A stretch of DNA of 64,000 nt from Oryzias latipes (lineage: Eukaryota > Chordata > Actinopteri > Beloniformes > Adrianichthyidae): the NCBI RefSeq assembly GCF_002234675.1, contig NC_019859.2, forward strand, positions 35,573,960 through 35,637,959, read 5' to 3'. A model generated the notes under the pieces. That model was not told the origin of the DNA. It made no database searches and saw only the letters and a list, made by a program, of their open reading frames with translations. This document shows positions 22,701 through 33,504 of the stretch, one piece after another (within the stretch, counting starts at the first letter, position 1; each line of letters begins with the position of its first letter). Made by a program: the position numbers and the translations under genes.

Positions 22701-25700
22701 ACTAGCGACAATGTCCCCACAAGCCCTGGCTAACGTTAGCGTAGCTAAAAAACGGCGAGCAAAATCTAAGGTATCCAGCCGAACAGTTTAGAGCCAGATA
22801 GCATCTTAAACGAGGAAAACTAAGACGTTAATGCATCCATTGGTCTGACAGTGGAGGATTTAGAATTGGAGCGAGGAAAGCGAGGCTTTGGCCCGCCCAT
22901 GGCAGTAATCTGAGCTCTGTCAAGCATCCGGTTTTCCTCTGCTCCTGATCCAACGTGATTTGAACAAAGTAAAGCTCAGAAATGCAGTTTTTTAATCTTA
23001 ACCCTCATGTTATGTTACGGGTCAAATTGACCTGTTTTTAAAGTTTGAACATCTAGGAAAAATAGTCAAGTATTTTTTCAGCATGAAACTTCTTCTGCTT
23101 GCCTTAATTAGCGTAATCAACATATCTTATGAAAATGGTTCATCTCACATATATGCAACCCCCCCTGCATGTTTATATCACATAGATGATGTTCGGGTCA
23201 ATTTGACCCAACAGTCAAACTGAAGGTACAAGGATGTCTTATTATTATTAGTTTTCCTTTTATTTGCAGCTGTGAGACATATTTCAACCCAATCACACAC
23301 ACACAGGTGCGTAGGTGTTGTGACTTTTGACAGGAGCCATTTATGCTCTCGTGGGAAAACTCAACCCACATTTAGTGGACACTCAACAGAGGAGGTGCAA
23401 AAAATGTAAAAGATTTTCTGCATGGGAGTCTTTCCAACATTAGCAGAAGCAGAACGATAACGGTCCAGGAGGCTCTGGAAGTCATCACTGATCATGATCA
23501 GAAGAGGACTATCTAGAGCTAAATTCTGATTCTAATGATTCTGATTTTGAAGCAGATGAAGGAATTGCTATTCTTGTTCCTCCAAGCAAGACATTCATGT
23601 CAAAGAATAGTGAAATACATTGGTCTTTATTTTTTCCCCAAATATGCGTCAGACAAACCTGTCTGCAGAAAACATAATAAAGACAGTGACAGGGCCCACC
23701 AGGATGGCAGTGACTCATGTGACCATGTCAATTCATCCAATCTAATTCAATTCAATTCCATTTTATTTGTATAGGTCAAATTCACAACAACTGTCATCTC
23801 GATTGGCTTTGTATCGGTAATTGAAAAAGTAAAACATAAAATCAAAAGGATCATGAATAGATAGAATTCAATAGGAAAAACTAAATTGAACTAACTAAAC
23901 TGACCAAACTAAACTAGACATCCCTGCCCTTAGACCCCCCTTCGCGGTAAGGAAAAACTCCTAATAAAAAAAACGGATTCCGGAAAAAACGAAGAAACCT
24001 CAGGGGTGTCCACATGAAGGAGGGATCCTCCCCCAGGACGGACAGGCAATTTACCAGAACTCATAGAGAAGAATTAACTTATCTAAATCTACAACTACAT
24101 ATTTGAAGTCCAGCAAACAAGCTTCATCCAGATGGAGTTGGGGGGACGGCCGGGGGCGCGAGACGAGCCGGAGACAGGATCTAGGTCAAGACAAGTGCGA
24201 AATGTGCAAAATTATTTCGCACAAAGCACAGTGTGATGACTGGTCACTCTTGTGCTGTGTAGATGTACAGACACACACACACAACTTCATATTGCGATTG
24301 CTTGTCTGTTGTGTTGTGATTTTGTTTTTTTCTGGTTCACAGTGCATGTATGTAAAACAAAATTTCAAGATTATGTTTCAATGTTATGTAAAACTATTGT
24401 ATTTTATATGTTAGTCTTTCAAAAGTAATACAGTAGTGAAAAATTTAAAAAAAAGTTAGAACGTGTATATTTTTGAGAAAAACGAGTGAATTAACAAATA
24501 ATTGAACCACTTCCTGTTAGTGCTAAAGAAAACCATTTTAACTACGTTTTTGAAAGAATGATTGGTAATGGAGTTAGTAATGATATATTCACACTGCTTG
24601 TTAGGATTTTCTGGGTTTCAGACATTTTTTAATTAATAAAACATGCACAGGGTCAAATTGACCCAGGAACATCATCTCTGTTCCTCACAAATGAACATAA
24701 CAGGAGGGTTAAACTATTTCATACATGTCCTGCTCCAAGAACATGTTAAAAACACAATTTTCATTGGAGTAGGTCTAAAGAACTACGAGGCTTGTTTGGC
24801 TACTTATGTCTAGGGGTGCGGGGCATAACATAAGTATAAAAGGAAAAGTAATGTAAATATGACAAAAGTAATTAAATGTAGCATCTAACTTCAGGGTGAA
24901 CCCAGGCCAAAGTAATAAATAAAGCAAAGTTTGAGAATTGTTCACACAGAAGCTCACCAAAGAGTTAACGCAGCCAAAGCCCTTACAGACATTTCAGTGT
25001 TGTCAATGGGGAGACAGAAACTACAGCCAGAGACTTCTTCCCCCATGGGGTAGACGAGACGCCAGGATTTTAAAGTCCCATCCTCCAATCCAGGGCAGCC
25101 ATAAGGTCTTAGTGCAGCAACCCAAGTCACCTGACAAAAAAAACGACTTACACACAAACAAATAGAACTGTCACCCCCCTACACAAACACTCGATATACA
25201 AAACAACAAACATACACAAATACGACAAGGGTCATAGCAAGCTGCAGAGGTTTTAAATGACAAAAAAAATATCTACTGTTATACCAAAAAAGTCTATTCT
25301 GGTGATTGACTTGATGTGAAGTTTTCCCACGGCTTTACAGTAACCCCGCTCATCACCACTGATGTCATTCAGATTCTGAAGCTGGAAGAGTCCAAAGGGG
25401 ACAGAGTCGCCTACATTCATTTGTTTGTTGGTGGAGATGGCCTGGAGCAGAACAGCATCAACCATCAGCTGGTTCAGTTATTCCAGAGAGCCCTGAGCAG
25501 CAGAGGTGGAAACCTCTTAGATGCAGGTATGTCGGACTCGACCCGTAAAAGTCCTGTCCAGCTCTGATCTCCACTCGCTGTTAGCTAGTTTAACACCAGC
25601 TTCAGGAAAATGCAAACCCCGTGGATTTGTTTCCATCCTTTTGCTGAGTGTGTAATTTTTTAGCCCCGACTTTTCCGGTCCGGAAAAGGACCCATAGTGA

Positions 25701-28700
25701 CCCGACCCTGAACTGGCCTGTGGTCGCTTCACTGCAGTCGAGTCACAATGTCATCCCCACGATGACCCTGAAGCCCCTGGTGCTGCCTGCCCCCCTGCAA
25801 CTTCCAGAGGTGAGTGAATTCTTTCTTCAGATTCAATTCAATGCAATTTTATTTCTATAACCCAAATTCACAACAGTCGTCTCAATGGGCTTCATACCGG
25901 AAATTGTAAAGTAAACATGAAATCAAAAGGATCAAGAATTCAATAGGAAAAGTCTAAACTAAGCAGACTAAACTAAAGTGGGCATCCCCACCCTTAAGGC
26001 CCGTTCACAGCGGGACGAATTTCGCGCGCGATTTTCGCCAACGTTTAACGCCTCGTGACTAAACAAAGGGCATCAATGAGAGTGTGCACACCGACGCGAA
26101 AAAACGCCACGCGTCAAAGCGTCAAAAAAAAAAAAACGCCTCGGGTTCGTTGTTTTTTTTCGACGCGTCGTAATCTATTCGACCAATGAGAATGGCGCTT
26201 TTGCACACGTGTCTGGAGCTTCTGAAGTTACCGTAAAACACAACTTGGGGGCGCTCAAACACAAAACTGCCTTGCTGAGCACACATACCAGCGAAGAAGA
26301 TAGACGTCAAGTAGCGTCTACACTGCCGCGAAGAAATAATGACGGACATTTTAAAATATCCCCGAACCAAGCACCAGTTGGAGCTACTGGTGCTTGAAAT
26401 ATTCATGTTTTCTTTGTATGATTCTGACAAGCGCGTAAATACTTGCTCTCTTCTTCTGAGTGAAAAGCGACTTTAAGAAGCCTAAAGTTGCGCAGCGCCA
26501 CCTTGTGTACAGGAGTATTTCTGTTTTACATTAAGCGCCTTCTAATGTCAGGGAATGAAATTGCATGTTCGTTCGGCTCATCGTCAGCGAAAATCGCCTG
26601 GGTGTGAACACAAAAAACGCTGGCGAATAACGCCTGGCGAATATTCGTCCCGGTGTGTACGGGCCTTAAGACCCTCCTTTTTGTAAGAAAAAACCCTAAA
26701 AAAACAGATTCTGACCAAGAATAGAGGACAGAAGGAGAACAGAAGTAGATGAGAATAGAGGACAGAACCCCAGTGGAACATAGTTACCCCAGCTTTAACT
26801 TCTAGCAGCCTAATAACCACTTTATTGTTAAATAAAATTTAAGGATGTTAACATTAAGTTAAATAATCTTTGAATACTAACTAGTCTGACAATAAGCCTG
26901 TCCAAAGAGGAATGTTTTGAGTCTAACTTTGAATGTAGAAACTGAGTCGGCCTCTCTTCCATGAACTGGGAGTTTATTCCATAAAACGGGGCTTGGTGGC
27001 TAAACGCTCTACCTCCAACCGTACTTTTACTAATTCTAGGAACCACAAGCAGTCCTGCATTTAGTGAGTGAAGTGTTCTGATTGGATGGTAAGGGACTAT
27101 GAGGTCCTTAATATTGGACGGGGCCATTCCATGTAAGGCCTTATAGGTTAACAGGAGGATCTTGAACTAGAATCAACTGGATCCAGTGAAGTGAAACTAA
27201 CACAGGAGTGATGCGTTAGCTTCACTTAAGCAGGTGTTGGATTGTTGGCCTTTTTGAAAATCAAGGTTTTTATTGGACTCTCTTGTGCAGAAAACTGACA
27301 GTCTAGTCGCACTGGAGTTCTTGTGCAGTTCTTGGTTAAATAGTGTGTATAAGACACAACACAACACACACGCACACAGATGTGACTCGGTGCAGATCAG
27401 GGGAATCTGACTGTTTAAAACAAAGCAGGTTGAGGGCCCGCGGCGGCGCTAACCGTGGTGCTGACGCCATGTGGTTTCTGCTCAGCGCTCTGAATGTCAA
27501 ACTGTAGAAATGCGGGTTTCCGTGTTCTTTGCGTGGTTTATTCTTCCGTGGTTTTAACGTGGTTCCTTGGTTTGGGAAAATTTTACCAGAGCTTTTCTCT
27601 CTTTTTCCACGTATGACCAATTTCCAAAAATGTACGTAGCAGCTGTGTGGCACGGCCCTCACCGCTCGCTTTTGTCCCGATGATGGAGCAAACGATTGTT
27701 TCAAAGAGTCCAGCCCAGTGAGCCACACCCAGCAGCCAATCAGAATCGAGTATTCAGGCTAACCTTGGTGTAGTGTGTGACAAAATGGTCATTTTTGAAA
27801 TGAACAATCGTTCGCTGTCTGTACTTAATCGTGATTTCAATCACAGAAACGTACTTCCTTGCATCCTCAGCCCGGTCAGAACATGGACGTCTTTGTGGTC
27901 GTGGCGTGCCACCCGGGTTACTTTGTGGTGCAGCCGTGGCGAGACCTGGACCACCTGGAGACTCTGATGAGGAGGATGTCTCTGTTCTACCACCAGAGGG
28001 AGGCGGGCGGTACTGTCACGCACGCTCAGACGGGAGACGTGTGTGCCGCCAAAATAAACGAGCAGTGAGTAGTATTTCAAAATAAAAGCACTGCTAATAT
28101 TACCTTCAGAGAAAAAGAGTAAGAAAACCAAATCTAAACTTTGTTGGGTTGTTTGATTGACGTGTGTGAAGATTCCTCTTAATGGGTGAGTGGGGGGGAG
28201 GTAAACGTGTTTCTGCTTCCCCGCAGATGGTACCGCGTGCAGGTAAAAAGGGTCCTGGCCAACGGTTTTGTCTCTGTCTACGAGCTGGACTACGGTCAAC
28301 TAGAGCTGGTCCAGAAGAGCCTCATCCAGCCTCTGGTGGAGCAGTTCAGGCAGCTGCCCTTTCAGGCGGTTCCTGCACAACTGGCAGGTGAGACCTTCCT
28401 CACGGAGCTCTTCTTCCTCTCATGTCCTTCTCATGATCCTTGATGCTTTCAGTTTTATACCCAGAGTCGGATCGAGTATTCCAGAAAGGTATTCTAATGA
28501 GAGTAGCTTTGGTGAAGGCTTTTCACCACCATGCACGTGTTTTCTTAATGTTCCAAACAACACATTTGTTGTTTTCGAATCAACCTATTTTTTCAAATCC
28601 TGCAGATAAAACAAATACACAATCAGTTCCAGAACGACAACGCTGTGTGGATCAGAGAGCATAGTTTTAAAACATGTTAGGGCCGGCTTGCAGCCGCTAC

Positions 28701-29742
28701 GTAGGTCTCTTGCATAGTGCACAGATGGAAATTGGTCGTATGTGAATCTGCGTTTGAAGAGGTGAGAAAAGTTTTGGTCTTTAGGTGAAATGTTCAGATG
28801 TATCATGAATGAACCCCATTAAAACCACAGACGCACAAATAAACCACGCAAAGAACACGGAAACCAACGTAGAACAAGAACCGTATGTGATTATTGTGCT
28901 GTTTATGTGCAATTCGTTAGAGAGCGGTGCTTCAGTTACGTAATTTAAACGTGAAAGTTCTACATCCGTGGTTCATGCAGGAAAGGGCTGTAAGACAAAC
29001 GTAGAACGGTTTTAGAAAACCAGAAATTGGTGTATGCGTCTCACAAAAATCACATGAAATTGCACAAGATTTACATCAGAATTGTATATAAACTACCTAA
29101 AATACACAAAAACTGCGTAATTCTCAACCGACCAAAAATTCCGAACGACTCAAAACCGAAATCACGTAAAGACCCGTCGACTGAAACTCTCGACGGACAT
29201 CCGCGCACAGCGACGGAGGCAAGAAACACGTATGAATGACGGAGATCACGCATGGATCACCAAAGACCGACATTTCATACGTGGAAATGTGTAACGTGGA
29301 TGTAGCTGTGTGACACGGCCTTAAGGGACATGTGGTCCAACAATCACAGGGTTCTAAGAACTGGTTTTCTCCACTAGTCCAGTGTCCACTGATCCACAGC
29401 TGAGCTCCTGCTTTAGTTTCACTTTACGTTGTTTTGTCAGAAGGAAACCCCAAATGTTTTAACGCGCGACTAGAGACAAAACCGCTGCAGACGTCCCTCA
29501 TCTTCCCGTCTGGTTTACCCCGCCGTGCAGGTGTGACCCAGCACCAGTGGTCCGAGGCGGCGTCCATGCTGTTCAGGAACCGCGTGGAGCGGCGCGCCCT
29601 GGTGGCACAGGTGGAGAGCGTTCAGGATGTGCTGGAGGTCAAAGGTGAGCCGTGGAGGCGCAAGCTAACAGTTTACCTGGTGGACACCACGCTGGAGGAC
29701 GAGGACCTGTGGATCCACTGCTTCATGGCAGACATCGAGTGA
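13735..29742 (+). CDS. tdrd7: Tudor domain-containing protein 7 (domain-reduced form)
   Basis: A germ-granule (chromatoid body) and lens RNA-granule protein of the piRNA/post-transcriptional pathway. The coding exons I place are 13735-13935, 14262-14406, 16625-16748, 16863-16955, 17729-17763, 17979-18016, 18653-18823, 19130-19213, 19413-19544, 21033-21116, 21208-21342, 21454-21564, 25373-25526, 25664-25809, 27871-28064, 28227-28387 and 29531-29742. All junctions are GT-AG and the phases agree; the total is 2220 bases, 739 residues plus stop. LOTUS 1 spans residues 4-75 ([26 protein letters not shown]). A second LOTUS spans 213-275 ([16 protein letters not shown]). Tudor-type blocks follow at 298-435 ([25 protein letters not shown]) and 552-735 ([33 protein letters not shown]). 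The human protein is about 1100 residues; the third LOTUS and first Tudor are missing between exons 8 and 9. ATG context ACCATGG is strong. The a/b paralogue is not assigned. Confidence 0.9.
14803..16140 (+). repeat. SINE-like family 1 copy split by a DNA transposon
   Basis: The left piece (14803-14839, GCAGTGGTTAGCACTCTTGTC) and right piece (16018-16140, GGTTCAAGTCCCGGCTGGGG, then GTGTGGAGTTAGCATGTTCTC) join into one repeat also seen at 37535. The pieces contain A-box-like (TGGTTAGCACT) and B-box-like (GGTTCAAGTCC) motifs. I therefore infer a tRNA-derived origin. It is not a functional tRNA gene. Confidence 0.6.
14840..16017. mobile_element. Non-autonomous DNA transposon nested in a SINE-like repeat
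   Basis: The termini are inverted: GCCGCATTTAC at 14840 and GTAAATGCAGCCC ending at 16017. ATCGGAT-rich blocks lie just inside both ends. The flanks read AGCAAG on the left and AAGAAG on the right, giving an apparent AAG duplication. The host repeat is restored by excision on paper. The interior holds a 20-base G run at about 15380-15398 and no transposase. Confidence 0.7.
16956..17060 (+). repeat. LINE/SINE-type 3' tail repeat in tdrd7 intron 4
   Basis: It starts at the exon 4 donor. The motifs GACTGTAAAGTGCTTTGGG, CTTCCAGGAAGCTAGAAA and GCGCTTTACAAGTACCG form a block I recognise as common in fish repeats. The family cannot be fixed without a library search. Confidence 0.4.
17091..17418. 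mobile_element. MITE family P, short copy in tdrd7 intron 4
   Basis: The termini are AAAGGGCCTGTATCCTGC and GATGCAGGCCCTTT, inverted and the same type as at 12009-12916. The interior includes the family's GGCTCCGCATTTGGGAGG and GGCTGGTGCTCAGAG blocks in reverse orientation. It is 328 bases long with no coding capacity. Confidence 0.65.
18165..18600 (-). repeat. tRNA-like SINE family 2, copy in tdrd7 intron 6
   Basis: On the minus strand it contains a B-box-like GGTTCGATACCC (18327-18338 on the plus strand as GGGTATCGAACC), preceded by CCTTGGTACAGAAGCT. The same order of blocks occurs at 20195-20612 (+) and 60945-61385 (-). The distal terminus GGAGCTGCGTTTCCAGAAG (18170-18188) is shared with the hairpin at 60368. 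I infer a Pol III-derived retroposon. Confidence 0.6.
19915..20671 (-). mobile_element. hAT-like MITE (GATA/CGCAAT family) with a nested SINE, tdrd7 intron 9
   Basis: The ends are TAGGCCTGC and GTAGCCCTA. The flanking octamers GTTTCTTT (19907-19914) and GTTTCTCT (20672-20679) differ by one base, an 8-bp target duplication typical of hAT. Sister copies are at 36670-37081 (opposite strand) and inside 9548-10943. A family 2 SINE sits inside at 20195-20612. Confidence 0.7.
20195..20612 (+). repeat. tRNA-like SINE family 2, nested copy
   Basis: On the plus strand, CTTGGTGCAGAAGCTTGAC is followed by the B-box-like GGTTCGATACCCGG near 20433-20446. Both flanks are the interrupted hAT-like MITE. The right end stops at AACGCTGCAT, so this copy lacks the terminal bases seen at 18170. 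Confidence 0.6.
21985..22466. mobile_element. MITE family P, copy in tdrd7 intron 12
   Basis: It contains CTGCTCTCTGAGCACCAGCC, ATTGTGACATCACAAAGTGAG, CTCTGCCCCCAGGCTAACAC and AGTGAAGGCGGAGCCTC. It ends GCATGGTATAAGCCTTT. Near-identical blocks occur at 57738-58165. Confidence 0.65.
23455..23570 (+). pseudogene. piggyBac transposase N-terminal remnant
   Basis: A short stretch in broken frames encodes an EAL-type helix followed by serine/aspartate-rich sequence. This is what the start of vertebrate piggyBac-derived transposases looks like. The catalytic aspartates and the C-terminal zinc finger are not present. Confidence 0.4.
23735..24190 (+). repeat. Dispersed repeat (AATTCAATTCAATT start) nested in the piggyBac element
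   Basis: It starts with the AATTCAATTCAATTCCATTTT motif and continues with CAAATTCACAACAACTGTC. Near 23950 comes a GTAAGGAAAAACTCCTAATA block. The same order occurs at 25833-26720. It interrupts the piggyBac remnant. Confidence 0.5.
25833..27185 (+). repeat. Long copy of the AATTCAATT dispersed repeat, tdrd7 intron 14
   Basis: The left part (25833-25997) matches 23735-23940. After an inserted DNA element it resumes at 26666 with GACCCTCCTTTTTGTAAG and continues to about 27185. The late block CCATTCCATGTAAGGCCTTA with AACACAGGAGTGATGCG is widespread in fish genomes. No coding capacity was recognised. Confidence 0.45.
25998..26665. mobile_element. TTAA-flanked non-autonomous DNA transposon
   Basis: The termini are GGCCCGTTCACAGCGGGACG at 25998 and CGTCCCGGTGTGTACGGGCC ending at 26665. 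Both are flanked by TTAA (25994-25997 and 26666-26669). The interior is rich in CGACGCG-like sequence and has no transposase. A TTAA duplication fits piggyBac; TTA would fit PIF/Harbinger. It is inserted in the dispersed repeat 25833-27185. Confidence 0.75.
27505..27659 (-). repeat. MITE family R, terminal fragment
   Basis: GCAGCTGTGTGGCACGGCCC at 27639-27658 and TGACCAATTTCCA upstream are the reverse complement of the left end of the element at 28680. Only one end is present. Confidence 0.5.
28680..29322. mobile_element. MITE family R, copy in tdrd7 intron 16
   Basis: The inverted ends are GGGCCGGCTTGCAGC-type on the left and GCTGTGTGACACGGCCTT ending at 29322. The blocks GATGGAAATTGGTCG, TGGTCTTTAGGTGAAATG and ACAAATAAACCACGCAAA also occur in the copy at 32853-34220. 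Confidence 0.65.
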
Positions 29743-29785
29743 CTCGTTCTCTTAGCGCAGAATTTCCTGACGTCGCAGTGTTGAT

Positions 29786-29791
29786 AATAAA
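29786..29791 (+). terminator. tdrd7 polyadenylation signal
   Basis: AATAAA lies 44 bases after the tdrd7 stop codon. This gives a very short 3' untranslated region. Confidence 0.6.
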
Positions 29792-29829
29792 CATTTTAAA
29801 GCAACTTTCACTGAAGGATGTTGTTGTTT

Positions 29830-31020
29830 TTTGATGTGTTTCGGTTGGAATCATCAGATTTCCTTCAGCCTGTCATCTGAGCACAAGACTGTGTTAAGTT
29901 TTCCCGCCACAGTGATGCTGAAATTTTTTTTTTCTTGCTAGAGGACTATAAAAAGTAGGGGTGTGTGTTGGCAGGAGTCTGGTGATTTGATACGTATCCT
30001 AATATTCTACCAGAACACATTTTCTTTCTTTTCTTAAATTAGGACTTGGAAAAAACTCTACCTGAACATCAATACATCTTCCATTATCATAAAATTGTCA
30101 AATTTAAGTTTATTTAATGATCACAATTTTACTGCAACGGTATCTCATATGGAAGTTGATTTTACCCAAATTCATAGTGCTTTTATTTTGGTAACCAAAA
30201 ATATAGAAAGTGAACAGTCAACATTGTCTGATTTCCACCACAAAATATATTTCAGTAAAAGAAAAAGAATTTGAATGAAAGTGCCTTAACCAATAAAGCT
30301 CTAAAAGTATAAAAGTAAAGTGCTGTTTAGTTTCAATCTTTCTTAATGTAGCTTCTCCAGAAGGTTAGGAGCCTAAACGGTGCTTCAAAAAAAAGGGGGG
30401 GGTACAAAAATACTAATTCTTTTCAGAAACAAAGTGTGATGATGAGGCAGCATGACAGGGTGAAAGAATGTTGCTTTAATGTGAAGAAGCTTTGTTGACA
30501 TATCTGCACTGCAGAACTTTGGCCTGCTTTGCTGTCAGCATTTTAGCTCCGTGGATCAGCCGCTGTGCAGCTGCAGAGTTTCACTCCTTTCCGCTCAAAG
30601 CGCCGCAATCCATGTTTTCATACGATACTGGCAGCAACATGACTCAGAGTTTCAGTTCTGTACCATCCCAAGCAAAAACTAAGTAGTTGTCTCATAACAA
30701 TGAAACAAGCTGCCTCTGGCTGCAGGCTTCCTGTAGTTTTGTGCAGAGTAGAGCTGCTCTAAGAGGCTCCGTGTTCTCTGCTGCCAACTAGTGGTTGGAG
30801 GTTGAAGTGGAAAACGAGTCAGACGCTGAAGGACGCTCAGAAATAATTGGTAACGCTTTCTTCAATAAATATCGTCCTGGCAGCATTTTGAATCGAGACG
30901 AGTATCGCCAAATGAACTATCGCGATCTATCGCTGAAACGATTTTTTTCTAACACCCCCAATAAAAAGGTTTTTCTTTCACTGATCGGGACACCCAACTT
31001 TCAAAATCCTTTTTATATCT
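29830..31020. other. Intergenic spacer between convergent tdrd7 and prkaca
   Basis: The sequence is mostly AT-rich with no conserved exon. An open frame at 30795-31052 runs into repeat sequence and shows no family features. Confidence 0.45.
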
Positions 31021-31029
31021 TCAACTTCA

Positions 31030-31290
31030 ACAACGCTCATTCTGTCACTTAATTAAACCGATAATGCAAAGACGGCATTGCATTTTCGTTTTCAAATCCC
31101 CCTCGCAGAAATTGTAGCATAACTCAATTCCAGTCAGTAACTGGATGAGCGGTGATGAAGAAGAAACTAAAAAAGCGTTTAGGAGGATTGATTTTTCATT
31201 TTATTTTTGAGTCAACAAATGCAGCTTCATTTTGAAAATAAAAAAGCATTTCTAGTATTGACTTTTATTTTTAATTATGCATCATAAATG
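31030..31290 (+). repeat. Long-inverted-repeat family, single-arm fragment
   Basis: The blocks ATTCTGTCACTTAATTAAA, GGCATTGCATTTTCG, GTCAACAAATGCAGCTTCAT and AAAAAGCATTTCTAGTATTG follow the same order as the right arm at 8247-9022. The outer end is ATAAATGCTTCCATAG. No opposite arm lies nearby. Confidence 0.6.
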
Positions 31291-31784
31291 CTTCCATAGA
31301 CACAGGGACTAAGACGGAGAAGACAGACTATTTATTGGCTATTTTGAAATTTATTAGCATTATTTTTCCTGACATTCTTTCTTTGAAAACCACAGAGAGA
31401 GTTTTTGGTTGTTTTGCTTTTGTTTATTACAGAAAAAAGAAGTTGTGTGGCCCTCAGAAGGAGAAGTTTGGGACCCCCGCTCTAGAAGATTTGTAGTTTT
31501 TCATTCTTCCGATTATTCAAACCCCACCTGAACGCAGCATTTCTCTACGTTTGGGTTTTACATGAGCTACATCGCATGGCTCTAAAATCAGAACTAAAAC
31601 CAGTTTTGAAATAAAAACTCAAAAATGTTGTTTCAAAATGTACCTTAATTTTCAATCCAAATGTTTTGGTTCAGATTCCATGTTCCGTCTTTCTCTTGTC
31701 AGGAAGATGACCAAAACACTTCTGCTCTTCTGTCCAATTTGAGAACTTGAGTCGAAACGTTTCCCCACCTGCAGGACTAAACGC

Positions 31785-32010
31785 TTTCCTTTCATATCAA
31801 CAATACGAACATCCAGCTTTTTAAAGGTTTGGATGTTGTTTGTTTTCTTGGGAGAAACGCAGACACACCGCTGAGGATGATTCTAGGATGACGTCATGAA
31901 ATGGGCGGAACCCACAAAGAGTGAAAGGCGGAGCCTCAGAGATCGAGTCATCTTAGTTCTGGGTAGGAAAATAAGCTGTGAAAAAACTCATATTTCATTA
32001 AAAAATGGTT
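31785..32010. repeat. MITE family P, fragment
   Basis: It shares GGATGTTGTTTGTTTTCTTG, GAATGACGT-like sequence, CACAAAGAGTGAAAGGCGGAG and CCTCAGAGATCGAGTC with the other family P copies. Both terminal repeats are missing or degraded. Confidence 0.55.
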
Positions 32011-32054
32011 ATCAGGGGGCGTGGCCATCAAGAGCTAAAAAAAAATCAGAACTG

Positions 32055-32155
32055 AAAATTGGACGGTGACCTGTCCAAGATTAGCCCCGCCTTCACCCAT
32101 CAGGACCCGGGTCAGGCCCCGTGACCCCGAAAGGGGACAGCGGAAGGATGGATAT
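32055..32155 (+). repeat. SINE-like family 1 tail fragment
   Basis: The motifs GGTGACCTGTCCAAGATTAG and CGTGACCCCGAAAGGGGACA are followed by GAAGGATGGAT. This is the family's 3' end in plus orientation. Confidence 0.5.
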
Positions 32156-33288
32156 TTCATTTATTCTGGTGTAGACTGCTTTGTGTTACCAGGTATGAAA
32201 AGTGCTAAAGGGCGGGGCTTAACACGTCCAGGACTGTTAGTGCTGTTAGTGAGACTTTACAAAGGAAGTGTGAGAAGAACCCACCATTCATTCACAAGAG
32301 GCCAGCATGTAAACATGGAAGGTTTTAGTGCTTCTCAAAAGAGTTTTATTTGTTAGAACCGTTTTGCACAGACAGGAGTTTTGAAAAACATTCAGACTTA
32401 GTGGTGAGGAACAAAATCCACAGATGTTTTAAACAAACGATCGTCATACGTGTCTGAATGAACACTGGCTTCACTTGGTTTCATTAATAAAAGGTCACAA
32501 ACCAATAGTTTGGACATCGTTTGCACAATGATGAGAAGAAACGGCGGCGTTTAGACGTCACGTCGTATGACTGCCGTCGCTCACTCATGTGCTTCCAACT
32601 TTCTCTGGTCGTTTTTACATCATCACTGCCACACAAACAGTAACACAACCCAACAAAAATGTCTATTTCTTCATCACAACAATGATGGGAGTCATCAAGT
32701 GTGCGACTGTCTCACAACGCAGATGATTTGAGGAAAGGTCTGAACGCTGAAACCCTGTTCAAGAAGAAAACTGCTGACCATCGATCAGAAATGCTTTGAT
32801 GACCTTCATGACCTTCGTCTCCGTCGGACGTTCATGCCGAGCGCTTCATCAAAAGGCCGTGTCGCACAGCCGCTACGTACATTTGACGCACGTTGAACGG
32901 ATGGAAATTGGTCGTGCGTGACTCTACGTCTGAAAAGTGAGAAAAGTTGTGGTCTTTAGGTGAAATGTTCACAGATGTGTCACAAATGAACCACATTAAA
33001 ACCACAGAAGTACAAATAAACCACGCAAAAAAAAACACGTAAACTAATGTAGGACGTGAACCGTGTCTGATTATTGTGCTGTTTATATTCGACTAAATCT
33101 TGTTGTAAATATGATCATTATTTTGTTTAATTCCATCATTTAGAAACTTATTACATTTAAAAATCCAAGAAACTGAAACCAAAAATCTGTAACTTTGGCA
33201 ATGAGACGATAATCCTTTAAGAAAATGAAAAATTCTTCTGGATTCATGGAATCAGATTAGTGGGGATCGATCGATGCGCTCGCTTTAA

Positions 33289-33501
33289 CCCTTGTGCTAT
33301 CCTATGGGGTCCAGATGACCCACCCTTCCATTGACGTGTTCTCCCTACCATGACAAAGGTGGATAAAGGTGGAAAGATTTCATGTAATCCATGGACACCA
33401 GTGAAGATCACAAATCATTGAAGAAAAAAGGTTCAGAGCACTGTCTAGTGGGTCTAGATGACCCAACTCCCAATGTTAAAGTGCCTAGGATAGCACAAGG
33501 A
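33289..33501. mobile_element. piggyBac-like MITE (CCCTTGTGCT ends)
   Basis: The ends are CCCTTGTGCTATCCTATGGG and CTAGGATAGCACAAGG. The left flank is TTAA, while the right flank reads ATTA and has lost the perfect site. Subterminal GGGTC(C/T)AGATGACCC motifs are inverted. A shorter relative is at 58374-58454. Confidence 0.65.
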
Positions 33502-33504
33502 TTA

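Larger units (their letters stand above)
23002..24708 (+). mobile_element. piggyBac-type transposon remnant, tdrd7 intron 12
   Basis: The termini are CCCTCATGTTATG at 23002 and CATAACAGGAGGG ending at 24708. Both are flanked by TTAA (22998-23001 and 24709-24712), the piggyBac target. Subterminal GGGTCAAATTGACC-like motifs repeat near both ends. Around 23455-23560, plus-strand frames read [12 protein letters not shown] and acidic sequence resembling the start of a piggyBac transposase, but with stops. The rest of the transposase is gone. A SINE/LINE-type repeat occupies 23735-24190. Confidence 0.75.

Noticed and set aside
27841..28299. Minus-strand frame of 152 codons
   Set aside because: It is antisense to tdrd7 exons 15 and 16; the sense strand carries the Tudor-domain sequence.
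30795..31052. Plus-strand frame of 85 codons after tdrd7
   Set aside because: It runs into a dispersed repeat arm and has no homologue I can recognise. The terminal part is repeat sequence.
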